A stretch of DNA of 64,000 nucleotides, taken from NCBI GenBank assembly GCA_052380005.1, contig JBQTCJ010000002.1; one strand, written 5' to 3'. The notes below the pieces were generated by a model that had not been told where the DNA came from, did not search any database, and saw only the letters and a program-made list of their open reading frames with translations. Position numbers and translations under genes: made by a program. Positions 58,607 through 64,000 of this stretch are shown in pieces (positions within the stretch are counted from its first letter, which is position 1; every line of letters starts with the position of its first letter). Origin of the DNA: Salinarimonas sp052380005 (GTDB lineage Bacteria > Pseudomonadota > Alphaproteobacteria > Rhizobiales > Beijerinckiaceae).

Positions 58607-59452
58607 CTACCGGAAGCTCTCGGATATCGCGCGCAGGTGATTCATGCCGCCGCCGCTCGGCGCGCCGCCGCTGCCGGCACCCGAGCCCCCGCCCCCTCCG
58701 CCGGAGGGACGCGCCGGCGGGGCGGTGGGCTCGGAGCCGTCGGCGAGGCGCATGCCGACGAACTCGCGCCGCCCGTCGGGGTGGACTCGGTAGGTGCGAT
58801 AGAGCGCCTCCCCGGCCCAGGTCGTCTCGCCCGTCGGGCTCGGGCGCATCATCGTGAAGCCGCCGGAGCGCTGGAAGGAGAGATCGTCGGCGTGGATGGC
58901 GGGGGCGGTCGCGGTCGCCGTGGGCTCGGGCGGTGCGGCGATCCGCATCCCGACGAGCACGACGGTGACGAGCGCGGCCGCTGCGAGCCCGGCGACGAGA
59001 GCCGGCCGGCCGACGAGGGCGGGCCGCCGGCGCGCCTCGGGCGCCGCCCGGCGCACCTTGGGGCGGCTCGTGATCACCGCCGTCCAGTACTCGCTCATCG
59101 CCGTGGCGAAGGCGGCGCGGACCGCGGCGGGCGTTCGCGCGAGCGCGGCGATGCCGTCGCCGAGCGGGGTCTCGCCGTAGGATTCCACGAGGCGCGGCGG
59201 CGCGTCCTCGCGCTCGGCGACGACGATCACGCCGCCGCCGCCGTTCTCCACGAAGCTGGAGATCAGCCTGGCGCCGTCGCGGGCGCGGCGCTCGTCGGGA
59301 TGGGCCTCGATCACGCACCAGGTCGCCGGAGCCAGCCCCTCGACCGGCGGCACGTCGTAGCGCACGGCGACGACGAAGTCCGTCGCGGCGCCGCGCCTGC
59401 CGCCGGTGCTCCCGCCCGTCTCGTGCTCGCGTGCTTCCTCGTGCTCCGCCAT
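58607..59452 (-). CDS. Hypothetical protein with one membrane span
   Basis: This 281-residue protein is one I do not recognise. Residues 1-145 are soluble and predicted cytoplasmic (DFVVAVRYDVPPVEGLAPATWCVIEAHPDERRARDGARLISSF, then VENGGGGVIVVAERED). A single hydrophobic span lies at about 150-170 (ALVAGLAAAALVTVVLVGM). The outer part has SGGFTMMRPSPTGETTWAGEALYRTYRVHPDGRREFVGMRL, and then a low-complexity Gly/Ser/Pro tail before the end. It is not tightly linked to either neighbour. The topology suggests signal transfer or envelope anchoring, but no function can be named. Confidence 0.7.
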   Translation of the reverse strand: MAEHEEAREHETGGSTGGRRGAATDFVVAVRYDVPPVEGLAPATWCVIEAHPDERRARDGARLISSFVENGGGGVIVVAEREDAPPRLVESYGETPLGDGIAALARTPAAVRAAFATAMSEYWTAVITSRPKVRRAAPEARRRPALVGRPALVAGLAAAALVTVVLVGMRIAAPPEPTATATAPAIHADDLSFQRSGGFTMMRPSPTGETTWAGEALYRTYRVHPDGRREFVGMRLADGSEPTAPPARPSGGGGGGSGAGSGGAPSGGGMNHLRAISESFR

Positions 59453-59569
59453 GGCGCACCTCTCGGCCCGCGTGGATGTGCCGGCGCACGCGAGCTCCAG
59501 GAAGCGCTAGCACCGAAAGCTTGCGTCAACCTTGACGCGCTCCGGCCAATGCGCCGCGGCGGCGCGCGC

Positions 59570-60268
59570 TCAGACCATCACGGCGCGGCGCACCGCCTCG
59601 CGGTCGAGGGTGGAGGCGGCGCCTGAGAGCACCACCTCGCCGCGGTCGAGCACGACGATCGCGTCGGCGAGCGCGGCGGCGAAGTCGAAATACTGCTCGA
59701 CGAGCACGATCGCCATGTCGCCGCGGGCGCGCAGCGTCTCGATGGCACGGCCGATGTCCTGGATGATCGAGGGCTGGATGCCCTCCGTCGGCTCGTCGAG
59801 GATGAGGAGCGAGGGGCGCGTCACCAGCGCCCGGCCGATGGCGAGCTGCTGTTGCTGCCCGCCGGAGAGGTCCCCGCCGCGCCGGCGCAGCATGGACTTC
59901 AGCACCGGGAAGAGCGTGAACACCTCCTCGGGCACGGTCTTCTCCGCGCGCCCGTCGAGCGCGGCGAAGCCGGTGCGCAGGTTCTCCTCGACGGTGAGCA
60001 GCGGGAAGATCTCGCGCCCCTGCGGCACGTAGGCGATGCCGCGGCGGGCGCGGGCGAAGGGCTCGAGCCGGGTCACGTCCTCGCCGCGCCAGGTGACGGT
60101 GCCGCCCGACACCTTCACCTGGCCGACGAGCGCGCGCATCAGCGAGGTCTTGCCGACCCCGTTGCGGCCCATCACGCAGGTGACGCGGCCGGGCTCGGCG
60201 GCGAGGCCCACGCCGCGCAGGGCCTGGGCGGCGCCGTAGTGCAGGTCGATGTCACGCGCGTCCAGCAT
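59570..60268 (-). CDS. urtE: Urea ABC transporter ATP-binding subunit UrtE
   Basis: This 232-residue ATPase of the branched-chain-amino-acid/urea (HAAT) group has Walker A GRNGVGKTS, signature LSGGQQQQLAIGRAL and Walker B LLILDEPTEGIQPSII. YVPQGREIFPLLTVEENL is typical of UrtE. It lies last in the order urtB-urtC-urtD-urtE, starting 5 bases after the urtD stop. Confidence 0.92.
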   Translation of the reverse strand: MLDARDIDLHYGAAQALRGVGLAAEPGRVTCVMGRNGVGKTSLMRALVGQVKVSGGTVTWRGEDVTRLEPFARARRGIAYVPQGREIFPLLTVEENLRTGFAALDGRAEKTVPEEVFTLFPVLKSMLRRRGGDLSGGQQQQLAIGRALVTRPSLLILDEPTEGIQPSIIQDIGRAIETLRARGDMAIVLVEQYFDFAAALADAIVVLDRGEVVLSGAASTLDREAVRRAVMV

Positions 60269-60273
60269 GGCCC

Positions 60274-61056
60274 TCACCGTCCCAGATAGACCTCGATCAC
60301 GCGCGGATCCGCCGAGACCTGGTCGAGCGAGCCCTCCGCGAGGACCGAGCCCTCGTGCAGGACCGTGACCTTCACCCCGAGCGCCCGCACGAAGCTCATG
60401 TCGTGCTCGACCACGACGACGGTGTGGTCGGCGTTGATGCGCCGCAGGAGATCGGCCGTCATCTCCGTCTCGGCGTCGGTCATGCCGGCGACGGGCTCGT
60501 CGACGAGGAGCAGCGAGGGGTCCTGGGCGAGCAGCATGCCGATCTCGAGCCATTGCTTCTGGCCGTGCGAGAGCGCGCCGGCCTGCTCGAAGCGGCGGTC
60601 CTCGAGCTTCACGATCTCCAGGATCTCGTCGATTCGCCGCGCTTCCGCGGCCGTGCGGCGGTGGAAGAGCGTGGCGCGCACGCCCCGCCTTCCCGCGAGA
60701 GCGAGGACGAGGTTCTCCTCCACCGAGACCATCTCGAACACGGTCGGCTTCTGGAACTTGCGGCCGATGCCGAGCTCGGCGATCGCCGCCTCGTCGAGGC
60801 GGGTGAGGTCGTGCAACCCGCCCAGCAGGACGGTGCCCGTGTCGGGGCGCGTCTTGCCGGTGATGACGTCCATCATCGTGGTCTTGCCGGCGCCGTTGGG
60901 GCCGATCACGGCGCGCATCTCGCCGGGCTCGAGCACGAGGGAGAGGGCGTTGAGCGCCCGGAACCCGTCGAAGGAGACGCTCACCGCGTCGAGGTAGAGG
61001 AGCGCGTCCGTCGTGCGCGGGGCGGCGTCGCGGGACTTCTCGAGGATCGTCGTCAT
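60274..61056 (-). CDS. urtD: Urea ABC transporter ATP-binding subunit UrtD
   Basis: This 260-residue ATPase has Walker A GPNGAGKTT, ELGIGRKFQKPTVFEMVSVEENL (a UrtD hallmark), signature LSHGQKQWLEIGMLL and Walker B LLLVDEPVAGMTDAE. It energises the UrtB/UrtC channel together with UrtE. The start is 5 bases after the urtC stop. Confidence 0.92.
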   Translation of the reverse strand: MTTILEKSRDAAPRTTDALLYLDAVSVSFDGFRALNALSLVLEPGEMRAVIGPNGAGKTTMMDVITGKTRPDTGTVLLGGLHDLTRLDEAAIAELGIGRKFQKPTVFEMVSVEENLVLALAGRRGVRATLFHRRTAAEARRIDEILEIVKLEDRRFEQAGALSHGQKQWLEIGMLLAQDPSLLLVDEPVAGMTDAETEMTADLLRRINADHTVVVVEHDMSFVRALGVKVTVLHEGSVLAEGSLDQVSADPRVIEVYLGR

Positions 61057-61061
61057 GTGCG

Positions 61062-62198
61062 CTACTCCGCCGGCTGCGCGGACGTCGCCCGCGCCTCGCG
61101 GGAGCGCCGGCCGAGCCGTACGCCGCGCAGGGCGCCGAGGATGCCCTTGGGCAGGAACAGCGTCACCGCCACGAACAGGAAGCCGAGCACGAAGAGCCAG
61201 GCCTCCGGATAGGCGCCGGTGAGGAAGCTCTTCGCCCAGTTCACCAGGACCGCGCCCAGCGCCGCCCCCGACAGCGTCCCACGCCCGCCGACCGCGACCC
61301 AGATCACGGCCTCGATCGAGTTCGCCGGCGAGAACTCGCTCGGGTTGATGATGCCGACCTGCGGGACGTAGAGCGCCCCCGCCAGCCCCGCCATCATCGC
61401 AGAGAGCGTGAAGACGAACAGCTTGAAGCGCTCGACCCGGTAGCCGAGGAAGCGCGTGCGCGTCTCCGCGTCGCGGATCGCCACGAGGACGAGGCCGAGC
61501 TTCGAGGTCACGATCGCCTGCGCCAGCAGGAGCCCGCCTGCGAGCGCCAGCGCGGAGAGCGCGAACAGCGCCGCGCGGGTCCCGTCCGCCTGGAGCGAGA
61601 AGCCGAGCACGTCCTTGAAGTCGGTGAGCCCGTTGTTGCCGCCGAAGCCGAGCTCGTTGCGGAAGAAGGACAGCATCAGCGCGTAGGTGCCCGCCTGCGT
61701 GATGATGGACAGGTAGACCCCCGTCACTCGCGAGCGGAAGGCGAGCCAGCCGAAGACGAAGGCGAGCAGCCCCGGTACGAACAGCGCCATGAAGGCCGCG
61801 TAGGCGAAGACGTCGAAGCCCCACCAGGCGACGGGCAGCTCGGTGAAGTTCAGGAAGACCATGAAGTCGGGCAGGACCGGGTGGCCGTAGACGCCGCGTG
61901 GGCCGATCTCGCGCATCAGGTGCATGCCCATGGCGTAGCCGCCGAGCGCGAAGAAGGCGCCGTGGCCGAGCGAGAGGATGCCGCAATAGCCCCAGACCAG
62001 ATCGAGGGCCACCGCGAGGAGTGCGTAGGTCAGCCACTTGCCGAGCAGCACGACGGTGCCGGTCGGCACGTGGAGCGGGTGTTCCGCCGGGAAGACGAGG
62101 TTGGCGATGGGCACCAGCGCGGCGACCGCGACGAGGATCAGGACGGCGGGCGCGATGTGCGGCGCCATCAGCCGGAAGAGGATGGGCTTGCGGGTCAT
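61062..62198 (-). CDS. urtC: Urea ABC transporter permease UrtC
   Basis: This 378-residue permease has about nine hydrophobic segments. The LivM-like core is visible (LVWGYCGILSLGHGAFFALGGYAMGMHLM, SRVTGVYLSIITQAGTYALML, NEFG-like NELGFGGNNGLTDFKDVLGF, and SIEAVIWVAVGGRGTLSGAALGAVLVNWAKSFLT). The NNGLTDFK segment is usual in UrtC. Its start is 16 bases after the urtB stop. Confidence 0.92.
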   Translation of the reverse strand: MTRKPILFRLMAPHIAPAVLILVAVAALVPIANLVFPAEHPLHVPTGTVVLLGKWLTYALLAVALDLVWGYCGILSLGHGAFFALGGYAMGMHLMREIGPRGVYGHPVLPDFMVFLNFTELPVAWWGFDVFAYAAFMALFVPGLLAFVFGWLAFRSRVTGVYLSIITQAGTYALMLSFFRNELGFGGNNGLTDFKDVLGFSLQADGTRAALFALSALALAGGLLLAQAIVTSKLGLVLVAIRDAETRTRFLGYRVERFKLFVFTLSAMMAGLAGALYVPQVGIINPSEFSPANSIEAVIWVAVGGRGTLSGAALGAVLVNWAKSFLTGAYPEAWLFVLGFLFVAVTLFLPKGILGALRGVRLGRRSREARATSAQPAE

Positions 62199-62214
62199 CT
62201 CGGCGTCCCTCCCT

Positions 62215-63861
62215 TCAGCTCTCGACCGCGCGGCCCTTGAGGGCGAACAGCCCCCGCGGGCGCTTCTGGATGAAGAGGATGACGGCGAGGAGGATCACGA
62301 TCTTGGCGAGCACGGCCCCGGCCAGCGGCTCGACGAGCTTGTTGGCCACGCCCAGCGACAGCGCCGCGACGAAGGCGCCCCACAGGCTCCCGACCCCGCC
62401 GAACACGACGACGAGGAAGCTGTCGATGATGTAGCTCTGGCCGAGGTTGGGCGAGACGTTGTCGATCTGCGAGAGCGCCACGCCCGCCACTCCGGCGATG
62501 CCGGAGCCGAGGCCGAAGGTGAGCGCGTCGATCCAGGGCGTGCGTATGCCCATCGAGGCGGCCATGCGCCGGTTCTGCACGACGGCGCGCATGCGCAGGC
62601 CGAAGGAGGTCGCCTTCATGGCGACGAGCAGCGCCAGGAACACGGCGAGCGCGAAGACGATGATCCAAACGCGGCTCCAGGTCAGCGCGATGCCGAAGAG
62701 CTCGAGCGAGCCGGACATGAAGGACGGGTTCATCACCTCGCGGTTGGTCGGCCCGAACAGCGAGCGCACCGCCTGCTGGAGGATCAGCGAGACGCCCCAG
62801 GTGGCGAGCAGCGTCTCCAGCGGCCGGCCGTAGAGGTGGCGGATGACGAGGCGCTCCAGCGCCACGCCCACGAGCCCCGCCGAGAAGAACGCGAGCGGCA
62901 GGGCGACGAGGAGCGACAGGTCGAGGAGCTGGGGCGCGAAGGCGCGCATCAGCTCCTGCACCACGAAGGTCGCGTACGCCCCGATCATCACCATCTCGCC
63001 ATGGGCCATGTTGATCACCCCCATCACGCCGAAGGTGATGGCCAGCCCGATGGCGGCGAGCAGCAGGACCGAGCCGAGGGAGAGGCCGAAGAACACGTTC
63101 TGCACGTGGCCCTGGATGGCGAGCCTCCGGTCGATGGCCGCGATCGCCTCCGCCGCGGCTTCCTTGAGCGCCTCGGGTGCGTCCGCGGGAAGGCCGAGCA
63201 GCAGCGCCCGCGCCGAGGCGTCGCCCCGGGCGGCGAGCCGCTCGATCGCCGCCAGCCGGTCGGCTTCCAATGCGCTGGTGTCGGCGATGGCGAGGCCGGC
63301 GAGCGCGTCGTCGAAGGCGCGCTGGACGGCCGGATCGGTCTCGTCGGCGCGGGCCTCGGCCAGCGCCTCGCGCTGGGAGAGGTCGCGGGCGCGCAGGATC
63401 GCGGCCGCCGCCTCGATGCGCGTCGCGGGGTCGGGCGCGCGCAGGGTGAGGCTCGCCATGGCGGTCTGCACCGCGCGGCGCACGGCGTTGGAGACCCGCA
63501 CGTCGGTCACGGCGCCGGGCGCCGCGACCGGCTCGCCGGTGAGCGCGTCGAACGCCTGCCCGCCCTCCCGCCAGAGCACGCGGCGCCCGGCGGTCTCGAA
63601 GACGAGGCGCCGGTCGGACAGCGCCGTCAGGATCGCGGCCGCGTGCGGATGGCCGGACGCTGCGAGTGCGTCGACCGCGGCGAGGGTCGCCGGGAACTGG
63701 CCGCTCGTGAAGCCGGCGAGGATGGTCGCGACCTCCTCCTGCGTCGCCGCCTGTGCGGCGGCCGGCGTCGGCGCCGTCAGGGCGGCGGGGGCGAGCACGA
63801 GCGTGAGCGCGAGGAGGACGAGCCGCGCGAGGCGGATCGGCGTCCGGGCGAGATGCGCCAT
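62215..63861 (-). CDS. urtB: Urea ABC transporter permease UrtB
   Basis: This 548-residue protein begins with a signal peptide and a helical periplasmic domain of about 230 residues (ATILAGFTSGQFPATLAAVDALAASGHPHAAAILTAL, LTGEPVAAPGAVTDVRVSNAVRRAV). A LivH-type permease follows (FGLSLGSVLLLAAIGLAITFGVMGVINMAHGEMVMIGAYATFVVQ, YGRPLETLLATWGVSLILQQAVRSLFG, DSFLVVVFGGVGSLWGAF). The extra N-terminal domain is normal for UrtB and separates it from plain LivH. urtA would lie upstream, beyond 64000. Confidence 0.93.
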   Translation of the reverse strand: MAHLARTPIRLARLVLLALTLVLAPAALTAPTPAAAQAATQEEVATILAGFTSGQFPATLAAVDALAASGHPHAAAILTALSDRRLVFETAGRRVLWREGGQAFDALTGEPVAAPGAVTDVRVSNAVRRAVQTAMASLTLRAPDPATRIEAAAAILRARDLSQREALAEARADETDPAVQRAFDDALAGLAIADTSALEADRLAAIERLAARGDASARALLLGLPADAPEALKEAAAEAIAAIDRRLAIQGHVQNVFFGLSLGSVLLLAAIGLAITFGVMGVINMAHGEMVMIGAYATFVVQELMRAFAPQLLDLSLLVALPLAFFSAGLVGVALERLVIRHLYGRPLETLLATWGVSLILQQAVRSLFGPTNREVMNPSFMSGSLELFGIALTWSRVWIIVFALAVFLALLVAMKATSFGLRMRAVVQNRRMAASMGIRTPWIDALTFGLGSGIAGVAGVALSQIDNVSPNLGQSYIIDSFLVVVFGGVGSLWGAFVAALSLGVANKLVEPLAGAVLAKIVILLAVILFIQKRPRGLFALKGRAVES

Positions 63862-63895
63862 GTGAGCGGCCTTCGGGACGTATCGGGATGTCGGG

Positions 63896-63980
63896 GTACC
63901 GGCGGGGGGGGCCCGGGGGGGGGCCCCCGCCGGGGCGCGGCGGGGGCGCCCCCCCCCCCCCGCCGCGGGGGGGGGGGGAG
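63896..63980. other. G/C homopolymer stretch at the end of the window
   Basis: Runs of 8-14 consecutive G or C dominate this stretch, with no sequence of normal coding composition. This looks like sequencing or assembly error at a contig end rather than biology. The urtB leader upstream of about 63890 appears normal. Confidence 0.75.
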
Positions 63981-64000
63981 TTTGAGCGCGGGCTACGGGG

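Noticed and set aside
63896..63980. G-quadruplex or regulatory G-tract upstream of urtB
   Set aside because: Runs of G and C alternate without normal sequence between them at the very window end, which fits assembly error better.

Overview
The window is about 70% G+C and densely coded. It looks like a chromosomal segment of an alphaproteobacterium in the Hyphomicrobiales (Rhizobiales). The support is an Omp2-type porin whose mature protein begins ADLPVRAAAPVDYVRTC, a MucR/Ros regulator, three-component TRAP transporters, a De Ley-Doudoroff galactose route and a UrtBCDE urea transporter. I cannot name a genus with confidence. The last ~100 bases are a G/C homopolymer stretch typical of a poor contig end.

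Bases 1-9348 (+) form one tightly coupled galactoside operon: the end of a sugar-binding protein, two ABC permeases with a MmcQ/YjbR gene wedged between them, a GH36 alpha-galactosidase, an SDR (probable galactose dehydrogenase), DgoK, DgoA and a GH42 beta-galactosidase. Together they import galactosides, hydrolyse them and send galactose to pyruvate and glyceraldehyde-3-phosphate. Bases 9.4-15.5 kb carry a RarD-like exporter, a ferric-reductase-like protein, a short HPF/RaiA protein, two tiny membrane peptides, gltX and gltA. Bases 15.6-18.5 kb hold a TRAP transporter. A TetR-MFP-RND efflux operon with two operator-like palindromes follows (18.8-23.9 kb). Next come an acetyltransferase, an orphan HisKA_2 sensor kinase, a haloacid dehalogenase, a sugar dehydrogenase, a GST, an M19 dipeptidase, a Tas-like aldo/keto reductase, and the conserved divergent tesA-like / ybbA-ybbP group, then a YccA-type membrane protein.

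Bases 37.5-44.7 kb are the most unusual part. An intact porin (minus strand) and a second porin body (plus strand) face away from each other across a 2.7-kb segment carrying mucR and folD. The second copy has an uninterrupted reading frame but no signal peptide. Its homology to the first starts exactly at the mature N-terminus, inside an 88-bp perfect inverted repeat. An intact tyrosine recombinase lies directly beyond it, next to A+T-rich DNA. Recombination between the repeats would invert the segment and place the porin-1 promoter and signal peptide in frame on the porin-2 body, so this could be a recombinational porin switch.

Bases 45.2-58.5 kb look like a reductive N-heterocycle (nicotinate-type) catabolic island: a NicR/BpsR-like MarR regulator; an eight-gene minus-strand operon (FAD subunit, fused 2Fe-2S/molybdopterin hydroxylase, 6-hydroxynicotinate reductase, UPF0280 protein, AA_synth protein, TRAP dctPQM); a divergent ferredoxin-NADP reductase; and an enamidase homologue with a second AA_synth paralogue. 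The expected route is ring hydroxylation, ferredoxin-dependent ring reduction and enamide hydrolysis to a formylglutarate-type product. A hypothetical membrane protein and urtEDCB (read right to left) close the window; urtA would lie beyond its end.
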